Assembly: GCF_025716945.1 (NCBI RefSeq)
Contig: NZ_JAOVZT010000004.1
Location: 341,683-375,476 of the forward strand
Origin: Geodermatophilus sp. YIM 151500
Lineage (GTDB): Bacteria > Actinomycetota > Actinomycetes > Mycobacteriales > Geodermatophilaceae
Direction of reading: 5' to 3'
DNA length: 33,794 nt
This document shows positions 16,724 to 26,985 of this stretch, in pieces. The number at the start of each line of letters is the position of its first letter. Position 1 is the stretch's first letter. A program made the position numbers and the translations under genes. Below the pieces are notes generated by a model. That model ran no database searches. It was not told where the DNA came from and was given only the letters and a program-made list of their open reading frames with translations.

Positions 16724-17626
16724 GTGAGCGGCTCGGCGGCGTCGTCCGCACCTTCCTCCCGTGCGGACGTCGGCGACACGATCGTCGACTGGTACGCCAC
16801 GGCGGCCCGCGACCTGCCCTGGCGGCGGCCGGGGGTCGACGCGTGGGCCGTGCTGGTGAGCGAGGTCATGCTGCAGCAGACGCCGGTGGCGCGGGTGGAG
16901 CCGGTCTGGCGGGAGTGGATGGCGCGCTGGCCGACGCCGGCGGCGCTGGCGCAGGCCTCCCCCGCCGACGTGATCCGCGCCTGGGGCAAGCTCGGGTACC
17001 CGCGGCGGGCTCTGCGGCTGCATGAGACGGCCGTGGCGGTCACCGAGCGGCACGGGGGCGCCGTCCCGGACGACGTCGCCGCGTTGGAGGCGCTGCCCGG
17101 GATCGGCACGTACACCGCGCGGGCGGTCGCCTGCTTCGGCCACGGCCGGCCGCACCCGGTCGTCGACACCAACGTCCGGCGGGTCGTCGCCCGGCTCGTG
17201 CACGGCCGCGCCGAAGCAGCCCCGGCGCGGACGGCCGACCTCGCCGACGTCGCGGCGCTGGCCCCCGCCGAAGCCGACCGGGCGGTGCGCTTCTCCGTCG
17301 CCGCCATGGAGCTCGGCGCTCTGGTCTGCGTCGCCGGCACCCCCCGCTGCGCCGCCTGCCCGGTGCGCGATCGCTGCGCCTGGCGGCTGGCCGGCAGCCC
17401 GGCGCACGACGGCCCGCCCCGGAGGGTGCAGCCATTCGCCGGCACCGACCGACAGGTGCGCGGCCGGCTGCTCGACGTCCTGCGCGCGGCCGCCGATCCC
17501 GTACCGGCCGCGGAGCTCGACGCGGCCTGGGACGACGCCGTCCAGCGCTCCCGCTGCCTGGACTCGCTGCTGACCGACGGCCTGGTCGAGCAGACCAGGG
17601 AGGGGGACTACCGACTGCCCACGTGA
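16724..17626 (+). CDS. mutY: A/G-specific adenine DNA glycosylase MutY
   Basis: Removes adenine mispaired with 8-oxoguanine in base-excision repair. 300 residues. Catalytic Glu47 lies in SEVMLQQTP, the helix-hairpin-helix is LPGIGTYTARAV, and the catalytic aspartate is Asp148 in VVDTNV. The 4Fe-4S cluster ligands Cys202, 209, 212 and 218 have the standard 6-2-5 spacing. The C-terminal NUDIX-like 8-oxoG recognition domain of E. coli MutY is largely missing, as in other short actinobacterial forms; the last 70 residues look like a small winged-helix-type module. GTG start; no clear ribosome binding site, so the transcript may be leaderless. It forms part of a repair cluster with the photolyase, radA and disA. 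Confidence 0.94.
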   Translation: MSGSAASSAPSSRADVGDTIVDWYATAARDLPWRRPGVDAWAVLVSEVMLQQTPVARVEPVWREWMARWPTPAALAQASPADVIRAWGKLGYPRRALRLHETAVAVTERHGGAVPDDVAALEALPGIGTYTARAVACFGHGRPHPVVDTNVRRVVARLVHGRAEAAPARTADLADVAALAPAEADRAVRFSVAAMELGALVCVAGTPRCAACPVRDRCAWRLAGSPAHDGPPRRVQPFAGTDRQVRGRLLDVLRAAADPVPAAELDAAWDDAVQRSRCLDSLLTDGLVEQTREGDYRLPT

Positions 17627-17705
17627 GCCGACCTGCGAGGATCGTCCCGCGGGGCGGGGCCACGGACGACGACGCAGCGGCTCAGGGTGGATGGGGAACG
17701 GCACG

Positions 17706-17732
17706 TGGCCGCGGTGCGATCCGGAGGATCGC
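17706..17732. repeat. Hairpin repeat, copy 2
   Basis: Second copy of the 27-base element at 20-46, in the gap between mutY and clpC. The stem 17716-17722 / 17726-17732 is perfect with a GGA triloop. Relative to copy 1 only one base pair is changed (C-G to A-T), on both strands of the stem. Confidence 0.6.
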
Positions 17733-17741
17733 GATGTCACA

Positions 17742-17787
17742 GCGACAGGGGCCGCCCCCACCTCGCGGTGGGAGCGGCCCCTGTCGC
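17742..17787. terminator. Bidirectional terminator between mutY and clpC
   Basis: Very strong hairpin: a perfect 14-bp outer stem (17742-17755 with 17774-17787), one C/A mismatch, a further 6-bp stem (17757-17762 with 17767-17772) and a TCGC tetraloop. It lies 14 bp beyond the clpC stop and serves both convergent genes. Confidence 0.8.
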
Positions 17788-17801
17788 CACGCCGGAGGAC
17801 G

Positions 17802-20348
<2,547 letters not shown>

Positions 20349-20717
20349 GCGCTGCTTCTCCTCTGACCGGCTGGTCCGGCACTGCTCTCCCCCTGGGGCG
20401 GGAAGGAGCACCCGACGTGATCCGTCGGCGCGCTGGCGCACCGGTCTTCCACTGTAGTCGCGGACCACCCGGCACCGTCGCGCTCGGCAGCGGTGCGGTG
20501 GATGGTTGTCCGGTCCAACCGATGGTCCGGGAGGGCTGTTCCGGAGCCGTTACGCCGTCAGCGGACGGCGCGCGTCGACCCCCGCTCGTCCCTCCGGTCC
20601 GCATACGCCGGCGGCCCGGCCCTCCGAGGAGGGACCGGGCCGCCGGGTCCAGCGCGATGATCTGTCTGCAGGGCCCCGCCGCGAGCCTGCGAGCGGCGGT
20701 CCCCGCTACGGGGTCCT
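20349..20717. other. 369-bp intergenic region between clpC and lsr2
   Basis: No gene is recognisable. It holds the lsr2 terminator (20608-20646), a small CCCCG-CTA-CGGGG stem directly after the lsr2 stop, and upstream of clpC a TANNNT -10 candidate TACAGT (minus strand, 20456-20451) that would give clpC a leader of about 95 bases. A ClgR operator would be expected from mycobacterial biology, but no clear CGC-N5-GCG site was found. Confidence 0.5.
20608..20646. terminator. Terminator downstream of lsr2
   Basis: A perfect 12-bp stem (20608-20619 with 20635-20646) continues, after a single bulged A, into CCCTCC/GGAGGG. G+C-rich with no U-run. It lies about 70 bp beyond the lsr2 stop. Confidence 0.65.
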
Positions 20718-21065
20718 TCAGTGAGCGGCCTCGTAGGCCTCGACGACGCTGGCCGGGATGCGGCCCCGGTCGCTCACCGCGTGACCGTTCTTGCGGGCCC
20801 ATTCGCGGATCGCGCCGGCCTGCTCGCGGTCCATGCGACCACCGGTCGCCCGGGAACGGCCACCGCCGGACGCCCGCCCGCTGCCACGCCCGACCTTCCG
20901 CGCCGCCGAGACGTAGCGGGAAAAGGTCTCCCGCAGTTCCTTGGCGTTCTTCTCGGCCAGGTCGATCTCGTAGCTGGTGCCGTCGAGGGCGAAACTGACC
21001 GTCTCGTCGGCGGACAGGCTCTCGTCGAGGTCGTCGCTCAGGATGACCTGGACCTTCCTCGCCAT
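20718..21065 (-). CDS. lsr2: Nucleoid-associated xenogeneic silencer Lsr2
   Basis: H-NS-like protein that coats A+T-rich DNA and silences horizontally acquired genes. 115 residues (mycobacterial Lsr2 has 112). The N-terminal dimerisation domain starts [14 protein letters not shown] and contains [15 protein letters not shown] basic Gly/Arg/Ser linker ([18 protein letters not shown]) follows. The C-terminal DNA-binding domain has [19 protein letters not shown], including the RGR minor-groove hook. A GGAGTG site precedes the ATG, and upstream in-frame codons have no such site. It lies 147 bp from lysS and probably has its own promoter. Confidence 0.97.
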   Translation of the reverse strand: MARKVQVILSDDLDESLSADETVSFALDGTSYEIDLAEKNAKELRETFSRYVSAARKVGRGSGRASGGGRSRATGGRMDREQAGAIREWARKNGHAVSDRGRIPASVVEAYEAAH

Positions 21066-21212
21066 GTACGCACTCCATTCTTCGCGACGACCGCGGTACC
21101 GGTCGAAAATACCGCCCCTACTCGGCGGCGACCCCATTGCACCACACCGGCGCGCCATTCGCCCAATGGCCCGGCGCGTGCCCTTCCATCGGGTGATGGA
21201 GTTTCCGTACGA
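21066..21212. promoter_or_regulatory. lsr2 promoter region, unusually A+T-rich for this genome
   Basis: Between the lysS stop and lsr2 start. On the minus strand TATTTT (21111-21106) is a -10 candidate giving a leader of about 35 bases. Local G+C is about 60%, against about 75% nearby, which makes it a plausible site for Lsr2 binding to its own promoter. Confidence 0.4.
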
Positions 21213-22736
21213 TCAGGTAGCGGTAATGGGCCGGACCAGCGGGAACAGGATCGTCTCGCGGATTCCGAGACCCGTGAGCGTCATCATCAAACGGTCGATG
21301 CCCATCCCCATGCCGCCGGTGGGCGGCATGCCGTACTCCAGCGCCTCCAGGAAATCCTCGTCGAGCGCCATGGCCTCCGGATCGCCGGCGGCGGCCAGCG
21401 CCGCCTGCGCGGTGAACCGCTCCCGTTGGGCGACGGGGTCGACCAGTTCCGAGTATGCCGTACCCCGCTCGATGCCACCGATGTAGAGGTCCCACTTCTC
21501 GGCCAGGCCCGGCAGGGATCGGTGCGCCCGGGTCAGCGGCGACGTGTCGAGCGGGTAGTCGACGACGAAGGTCGGCGCCTGCAACGTGTGCTGGACGAGC
21601 GCCTCGAACAATTCCTCGACCACCTTGCCCGGAAGCCATGCGGGATCCACGCCGACCTCGTGCCGGTCGGCCAGCCCGTGCAGGCGGTAAATCGGCGTGT
21701 CGGGGCCGATCTCCTCTCCCACCGCCTCCGACACCGCCGAGTAGAGCGGAACCTGCGGCCATTCACCCGACAGGTCCACCTCGGTGCCGTCGTGGTGCCG
21801 GGCGACCAGGTCGCCGAAGAGGGCGTTGCAGCATTCCTGTATCAGTTCGCGGGTCAGCGTCGCCATCGCCTGGTAGTCGGCGTAGGCCGCATAGGTCTCC
21901 AGCATCGCGAACTCCGGCGAATGGGAGCTGTCGGCTCCTTCGTTCCGGAAGTTGCGGTTGATCTCGAAGACGCGGTCCAGCCCGCCGACGATGCACCGCT
22001 TGAGGAAGAGCTCCGGTGCGATGCGCAGATAGAGGTCGAGGTCGAAGGCGTTCATGTGCGTCCGGAACGGCCGGGCCGCGGCGCCGCCGTGCACCGTCTG
22101 GAGCATCGGCGTCTCGACCTCGAGGTACCCGCGGGAGGTCAGCGCGGTCCGCAGGGTGGCCATCACGGTCGACCGCTGCCGGACGGTGCGCCGCGCCTCG
22201 TCGCGCACGATCAGGTCGACGTAGCGACGGCGGACCCGCAACTCCTCGCTCATCGGCTTGTGCGCGACCGGCAGCGGCCGCAGCGCCTTGGCCGCCATCT
22301 GCCAGGTGTCGGCGAACACCGAGAGCTCCCCGCGGCGCGACGTCCCGACCGCGCCGCCGACCATGACGTGGTCGCCGAGGTCGACGTCGGCCTTCCAGGC
22401 CGCCAGGGCGTCCTCGCCCACGCGGTCGCGCGAGAGCATGACCTGCAGCTCGGCGTCCCCCTCGCGCAGGGTGGCGAAGCACAGCTTGCCGGTGTTGCGG
22501 GAGAAGATGACGCGGCCGGTGACGCCGACCCGTTCGCCGGTCATGGTGTCCGGCGGCAGGTCCGGGTGCGCGGCGCGAACGGCGGCGAGGGCGGTGGTCC
22601 GCTCGACGGTCACCGGGTAGGGGTCGACCCCGGCCTCGCGGAGGCGGTCGAGCTTGGCGCGGCGGACCCGCATCTGCTCGGGGAGCTCGTCCCCGCCGCC
22701 CGGCTCCCCGGGCAGGTCGGAAGGTTCGTCCGTCAC
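21213..22736 (-). CDS. lysS: Lysyl-tRNA synthetase, class II
   Basis: Charges tRNA-Lys. 507 residues. An OB-fold anticodon-binding domain ([19 protein letters not shown], about 70-180) is followed by the class II catalytic core, with motif 2 in [20 protein letters not shown] and motif 3 in [12 protein letters not shown]. The GTG start is 11 bases after the coaX stop and lacks a good ribosome binding site, so it is probably coupled to coaX. The 3' half uses noticeably more A/T-ending codons and is about 62-66% G+C, unlike its neighbours. It ends the DUF2520-panC-panD-coaX-lysS operon, in the same order as in mycobacteria. Confidence 0.96.
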   Translation of the reverse strand: MTDEPSDLPGEPGGGDELPEQMRVRRAKLDRLREAGVDPYPVTVERTTALAAVRAAHPDLPPDTMTGERVGVTGRVIFSRNTGKLCFATLREGDAELQVMLSRDRVGEDALAAWKADVDLGDHVMVGGAVGTSRRGELSVFADTWQMAAKALRPLPVAHKPMSEELRVRRRYVDLIVRDEARRTVRQRSTVMATLRTALTSRGYLEVETPMLQTVHGGAAARPFRTHMNAFDLDLYLRIAPELFLKRCIVGGLDRVFEINRNFRNEGADSSHSPEFAMLETYAAYADYQAMATLTRELIQECCNALFGDLVARHHDGTEVDLSGEWPQVPLYSAVSEAVGEEIGPDTPIYRLHGLADRHEVGVDPAWLPGKVVEELFEALVQHTLQAPTFVVDYPLDTSPLTRAHRSLPGLAEKWDLYIGGIERGTAYSELVDPVAQRERFTAQAALAAAGDPEAMALDEDFLEALEYGMPPTGGMGMGIDRLMMTLTGLGIRETILFPLVRPITAT

Positions 22737-22747
22737 GGGCGCCGAGC

Positions 22748-23590
22748 CTACGGGGAGGCCGGCCGGCGCCTCGGCACGTGCTGCCGGGCCCCCGCGGGGC
22801 CGGCGGCGGCGTGGTGGTGGCGGCCGTAGGCCAGCCGGAGACCGTGCACGGTGAGGTCCGGCTCCCGCTCACCGATCGAGCGGCAGCTGCCGGCGACCAG
22901 CGACGCCAGCCCGCCCGTGGCCACCACGACCGGCTCGGTGCCGAACTGGGCGACGAGCTCGGCGGCGATCCGGTCGACCAGGCCGTCGACCAGCCCGGCG
23001 AAGCCGAGCACCAGGCCGGACTGCAGCGCCGCGACGGTGTTCTTGCCGATGGCCTGGGGCGGCACGGTGAGCTCGACCGACCGGAGCTGGGCCGCCCGCG
23101 ACGCCAGCGCCTCGAGGCTGACCTCGACGCCGGGGGCGAGCGCGCCGCCCAGGAACTGGCCGTCCGGTCCGACGGCGTCCACGTTGGTCGACGTCCCGAA
23201 GTCGACGACGACCACCGGCCGACCGCCGCCGTCGGGCAGGCGGCCGAACAGCTCGTGCGCGGCCAGCGCCGTGACCACCCGGTCGGCGCCGACCTCGCGC
23301 GGGTTGTCGACGTGCAGCGGGACGCCGGTGCGCACGCCCGGGCCGATGAGCACGACCGGGACGTCGAGGGAGTCCAGCAGCTCGCGCAGGGCGGGCAGCA
23401 GCGCGGGCACCGTCGAGCAGGCGGCCACGCCGGTGACCTCGGTGTCCCGCAGCAGGCCGCGCCACGTGAGCCGCAGCTCGTCGGCGGTCGCGCGCGGTGC
23501 GGTCGTGACGCGCCAGCAGCCGAGCCGGCGGTCGCCGTCGAAGGTGGCGAGGACGGTCTGGCTGTTGCCGACGTCGACGGTCAGCAGCAC
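22748..23590 (-). CDS. coaX: Type III pantothenate kinase
   Basis: First step of CoA synthesis: phosphorylates pantothenate. 280 residues. PanK-III motifs are visible: DVGNSQT (phosphate-binding loop), [25 protein letters not shown] and [15 protein letters not shown]. The GTG at 23590 starts the protein [11 protein letters not shown] as usual for the family; the frame extends upstream into panD but that part is unlikely to be translated. It lies 16 bases after panD, in the pantothenate operon. The C-terminus carries a short Ala/His/Arg-rich tail beyond the family core. Confidence 0.94.
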   Translation of the reverse strand: MLLTVDVGNSQTVLATFDGDRRLGCWRVTTAPRATADELRLTWRGLLRDTEVTGVAACSTVPALLPALRELLDSLDVPVVLIGPGVRTGVPLHVDNPREVGADRVVTALAAHELFGRLPDGGGRPVVVVDFGTSTNVDAVGPDGQFLGGALAPGVEVSLEALASRAAQLRSVELTVPPQAIGKNTVAALQSGLVLGFAGLVDGLVDRIAAELVAQFGTEPVVVATGGLASLVAGSCRSIGEREPDLTVHGLRLAYGRHHHAAAGPAGARQHVPRRRPASP

Positions 23591-23606
23591 GGTGGGCGAC
23601 CGGAGC

Positions 23607-24026
23607 TCACCGGGCAGTCCCGTCGCCGCGGACCTGCCCCCGGACGCCGGGCGACGGCGCGGCGGGGTCACCGCCCAGCTCGACGATCCGGTTGGCGCCG
23701 TCGACGTGCACGACCTTCGGGATGCAGCTCTTCGCCTCGGTCTCGTCCATGATGCCGTAGCTGATCAGGATGACCAGGTCACCGGGGTGCACCAGGTGCG
23801 CGGCGGCGCCGTTGATGCCGATGACCCCGCTGCCCCGCTCGCCCGGGATGACGTAGGTCTCCAGGCGGGCGCCGTTGGTGACGTCGACGATCGCGACCTG
23901 CTCGCCGGGCAGCAGGTCGGCCGCGTCGAGCAGGTCCTCGTCGACGGTCACCGAGCCGACGTAGTGCAGGTCGGCCTGGGTGACCGTGGCGCGGTGGATC
24001 TTGCTCTTCAGCATCGTGCGCATCAT
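23607..24026 (-). CDS. panD: Aspartate 1-decarboxylase proenzyme
   Basis: Pyruvoyl-dependent enzyme that makes beta-alanine from aspartate for pantothenate. 139 residues. The self-cleavage site is the Gly-Ser of [10 protein letters not shown], where the serine becomes the pyruvoyl group. Conserved [15 protein letters not shown] and [14 protein letters not shown] are present, as is [11 protein letters not shown]. The ATG at 24026 overlaps the panC stop (ATGA); a second ATG follows at once. It lies between panC and coaX. Confidence 0.97.
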   Translation of the reverse strand: MMRTMLKSKIHRATVTQADLHYVGSVTVDEDLLDAADLLPGEQVAIVDVTNGARLETYVIPGERGSGVIGINGAAAHLVHPGDLVILISYGIMDETEAKSCIPKVVHVDGANRIVELGGDPAAPSPGVRGQVRGDGTAR

Positions 24027-24886
24027 CGGGGGCCTCCGGAGGGCTGCGGGGCCGTCAGGACGACGGCGGTGTTGTCGATCAGACGGGTCGCGCCGGCGCG
24101 GGCGGCGACCAGCAGGCGGGCGGGGCCGGCGTCCGGTGCCGGGCCGAGGTCGGGGTCGGTCAGCGCGAGGTAGTCGACCGACAGGTCGGGGGCGGCGGCG
24201 AGGACGGCGCGGGCGGCCACGAGCACGGCGTCCGCCCCCTGCGCTCCCGCCTCCGCCCCGGCGCGCAGCGCCGCGGGCAGCGCGGCCGCGAGGGCCCGAT
24301 CGCCGGGCGACAGGAAGCGGTTGCGGCTGGAGAGCGCCAGGCCGTCGTGCTCCCGGACGGTCGGCACGCCGACCACCTCCACGCCGAGGGCGAGCTCGCG
24401 GGACAGGGCACGGACCAGGGTCAGCTGCTGGTAGTCCTTCTCGCCGAAGACGGCCAGATCGGGCCGCACGAGGCCGAAGAGCTTGGCGACGACGGTGAGC
24501 ACCCCGGCGAAGTGGCCGGGCCGCACCGCGCCCTCGAACACGTCGCCCAGCGGGCCGGGGTGCACGCTGACACCGCGTGCCCCGGGGGGGTAGACCTCCG
24601 CGACGGTCGGGTGGAAGACCAGGTCCGCCCCCTCGTCCGCCAGCGCGGCGAGATCGTCGGCCCAGGTGCGCGGGTAGCGGTCGAAGTCCTCACCCGGGCC
24701 GAACTGCGTCGGGTTGACGAAGACGGAGACGACGACCGCGGCGGCCCGTTGCCGGGCCGCGCGCACGAGTTCCCGGTGCCCGTCGTGCAGCGCGCCCATG
24801 GTGGGCACCAGCGCCACCGGCGTGGGCAGGTCGGTCCGCCGCTTGCGCAGGTCGGCGACGGTGTCGGCGACGCCGGGGGCGGTCAT
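24023..24886 (-). CDS. panC: Pantothenate synthetase
   Basis: Joins pantoate and beta-alanine with ATP to give pantothenate. 287 residues. Motifs are [10 protein letters not shown] (HIGH-like nucleotide site), [27 protein letters not shown] and [10 protein letters not shown] (KMSKS-like). The stop overlaps panD. The gene starts 28 bases after the DUF2520 stop. Confidence 0.97.
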   Translation of the reverse strand: MTAPGVADTVADLRKRRTDLPTPVALVPTMGALHDGHRELVRAARQRAAAVVVSVFVNPTQFGPGEDFDRYPRTWADDLAALADEGADLVFHPTVAEVYPPGARGVSVHPGPLGDVFEGAVRPGHFAGVLTVVAKLFGLVRPDLAVFGEKDYQQLTLVRALSRELALGVEVVGVPTVREHDGLALSSRNRFLSPGDRALAAALPAALRAGAEAGAQGADAVLVAARAVLAAAPDLSVDYLALTDPDLGPAPDAGPARLLVAARAGATRLIDNTAVVLTAPQPSGGPR

Positions 24887-24914
24887 CGCGGTACCGCCGG
24901 TGGACGCCCCACGG

Positions 24915-25874
24915 TCAGCCCTCCGCCCGCCCGCTCGCGAGGGAGCCCGGACCGTGGGCTGTGAGCAGGTCGAGCAGCGGTGCGCCGTCGTGCCGCTTGA
25001 GCCGGCCGGAGGCGAGCGCGCGCTGGGTGGTCCGCTGCGCCATGGCCACGTAGGCGCCGACGGAGTCCGGTGCCCGCTCGGCCAGGGTCGCGAGGTGGTC
25101 GCGGACGGTGCCGACGTCGCCCCGGCTGACCGGGCCGGTCAGGCCCCGGTCGCCGCGGCGCAGCCCGTTGTCCAGGGCGGCCGACAGCAGCGGGGTCAGC
25201 ACCCGGGCGGGGGCGTCGACGCCGGCGGCGCGGAGCAGGTCGGCCGCCTCGGCGACCAGGGTGACCAGGTGGTTGGCGCCGGTGACGAGGGCGGCGTGGT
25301 ACAGCGGCCGGTCCTCCTCCGCCACGAAGAACGGCTCACCGCCCATCTCGAGGACCAGGGTCTCGGCGACGGCGCGGTGTGCCGGGCGGCCGGTTACGCC
25401 GAAGGGAGCGCCCGGCAGCCGGTCGACGTCCTCCGCGGCGCCGGAGAAGGTCATCGCCGGGTGCAGCGCGAGCGGGAGGACGCCGGCCCGCTCGGCGGGC
25501 TCGAGCACGGCCAGGCCGTGGGCGCCGGACGTGTGGAAGGCCAGCTGCCCGGCCCGCCACCCGTCGGTGCCGGCCAGCCCGGCGATCAGGCCCGGCAGCG
25601 TGTCGTCGGGCACGGCCAGGACGACGAGGTCGGCGGCGGCCACCACCGAGTCGGCGGGCAGCAGCGGGACGCCGGGCAGCAGGCGCGCCGCCCGCTCGGC
25701 CGAGTCGGCGGAGAGCCCCGCGGCAGCCACGACCTCGTGGCCGGCGGCGGCGAGAGCGGCGCCCAGGACGGCGCCGACGCGGCCGGCCCCCACGACGCCC
25801 ACGCGCAGGCGGGCGGGGGCCTCGGCGGCGGGCGGCAGCCCGGCGGCGCGGGGGATCCTGCGGGCAGCAGGCAT
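24915..25874 (-). CDS. Rossmann-fold / DUF2520 oxidoreductase-like protein
   Basis: 319 residues. The N-terminal NAD(P)-binding Rossmann domain has [20 protein letters not shown], and the C-terminal DUF2520 helical domain includes [11 protein letters not shown] and [16 protein letters not shown]. The architecture resembles 6-phosphogluconate-dehydrogenase-like enzymes such as ketopantoate reductase. The ortholog position is Rv3603c, always next to panC in actinobacteria as far as I recall. It leads the panC-panD-coaX-lysS operon, so a role in pantoate formation or a related reduction is plausible but not shown. The ATG is preceded by GAGAGGTG. Confidence 0.88.
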   Translation of the reverse strand: MPAARRIPRAAGLPPAAEAPARLRVGVVGAGRVGAVLGAALAAAGHEVVAAAGLSADSAERAARLLPGVPLLPADSVVAAADLVVLAVPDDTLPGLIAGLAGTDGWRAGQLAFHTSGAHGLAVLEPAERAGVLPLALHPAMTFSGAAEDVDRLPGAPFGVTGRPAHRAVAETLVLEMGGEPFFVAEEDRPLYHAALVTGANHLVTLVAEAADLLRAAGVDAPARVLTPLLSAALDNGLRRGDRGLTGPVSRGDVGTVRDHLATLAERAPDSVGAYVAMAQRTTQRALASGRLKRHDGAPLLDLLTAHGPGSLASGRAEG

Positions 25875-26153
25875 CGGTGCACCTCTCGTTCCAGTCCCTC
25901 GCGGGTACCGGACTCGGGTCGCGCGGCCCCTCGTCGGGGCCGTCAGGGGTGGTACGGCACTTCGGCGGGCGCCTGACCTGCTGCAACCGCGTGTGTCACG
26001 CAGGTGTGCTCCCGATGGCGAGTCTGGAACTGCGACGGGGGCCGTGCAACGTCATGGGCATGTGGTCTGGGTCACCTCCCGCCGAGCCGGCGGCGGACGG
26101 GCGGAGGACGGCCCCTACGGTGAGCGACGGCACACCGGACGAGGAGGCGCCGC
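25875..26153. promoter_or_regulatory. Divergent promoter region, DUF2520 operon / SDR
   Basis: A 279-bp gap between diverging genes. It contains a CGGCCCC / GGGGCCG stem around 25924-25942, a TANNNT candidate TACGGT (26116-26121) for the SDR gene, and GAGGAGG before its ATG. No gene is seen in it. Confidence 0.35.
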
Positions 26154-26897
26154 ATGCGGGGACGCACCGCGCTGGTCACCGGGGGCAGCCGCGGCATCGG
26201 GCTGGCCATCGCGCGGAGCCTGGTCGATCGCAGCGCGCGCGTGGTGCTGACCGCCAGGAAGCCGGAGGCGCTGGACGAGGCCGTCCGGTCCCTGGGCGGG
26301 CCGGAGGTGGCGGTGGCCGTGCCCGGGCACGCCGCCGATGCCGACCACCGCGCCGCCGCCGTCCGCACCGCCGTGGAGCACTTCGGCAGCCTCGACATGC
26401 TGGTCGGCAACGTGGGCGTCAACCCGGTCCGCGGGCCGCTGATGGACATCGACCTCGACGCCTTCCGCAAGGTCCTCGACACCAACGTGGTCGCCACGCT
26501 GGGCCTGGTGCAGGAGGCCTGGCGCGCGTGGATGGCCGGGCACGGCGGCTCCGTGCTGGTCGTCGCCTCGGTCGCGGGCCTGAAGTCGTCGCAGGGCATC
26601 GCCGCCTACGGCGTCAGCAAGGCGGCGCTGATCAACCTGACCACGCAGCTGGCCGTCGAGCTCGCCCCGACCGTGCGGGTCAACGCCGTGGCGCCCGCGG
26701 TGGTGAAGACCCGGTTCGCCGGTGCGCTTTTCGAGGGCCGCGAGAGCGAGCTGGCCGGGCAGTACCCCGCCGGCCGGCTGGGCGTCCCCGAGGACGTGGG
26801 CGAGGCCGCGGCCTACCTGCTCGGCGACACGGCCGGCTGGGTGACCGGGCAGACGCTGGTGCTGGACGGCGGAGCGCTCTCCCGCGGCCCGATCTGA
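26154..26897 (+). CDS. Short-chain dehydrogenase/reductase (FabG-like)
   Basis: Classical SDR, 247 residues. The cofactor loop is TGGSRGIG near the N-terminus, followed by LTARKPE, which favours NADP(H). The NAG motif reads GNVGVN. The catalytic Ser is in VVASVAG and the YxxxK is YGVSK. The C-terminus GWVTGQTLVLDGG is typical of FabG-type oxidoreductases. The substrate cannot be predicted. It is monocistronic, with a strong GAGGAGG site, and separates the DUF2520 and DUF6779 genes, which are neighbours (Rv3603c, Rv3604c) in mycobacteria. Confidence 0.9.
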   Translation: MRGRTALVTGGSRGIGLAIARSLVDRSARVVLTARKPEALDEAVRSLGGPEVAVAVPGHAADADHRAAAVRTAVEHFGSLDMLVGNVGVNPVRGPLMDIDLDAFRKVLDTNVVATLGLVQEAWRAWMAGHGGSVLVVASVAGLKSSQGIAAYGVSKAALINLTTQLAVELAPTVRVNAVAPAVVKTRFAGALFEGRESELAGQYPAGRLGVPEDVGEAAAYLLGDTAGWVTGQTLVLDGGALSRGPI

Positions 26898-26938
26898 CCC
26901 GGCGGACGCGGATCGATCCGACCTGACGGACCCGCGGC

Positions 26939-26960
26939 CCGATCCCACCTGTGGGATCGG
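26939..26960. terminator. Bidirectional terminator between SDR and DUF6779 genes
   Basis: A perfect 9-bp stem CCGATCCCA / TGGGATCGG with a CCTG loop lies midway between two convergent stop codons, 42 bp after the SDR stop and 26 bp after the other. Confidence 0.6.
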
Positions 26961-26985
26961 ACCCTGTGGCCGACCACCGGAGGCG

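Noticed and set aside
20420-20445. CGC / GCG half-sites upstream of clpC, considered as a ClgR operator
   Set aside because: The spacing is four bases, not the expected five, and in such G+C-rich DNA these trinucleotides are common by chance.
22737-22747. Lysine riboswitch or T-box before lysS
   Set aside because: Only 11 bases separate coaX and lysS, and the coaX end shows no such structure.
20721-22829. Long plus-strand open frame antisense to lsr2 and lysS
   Set aside because: Same shadow effect; it spans two certain genes and an intergenic region and shows no domain.
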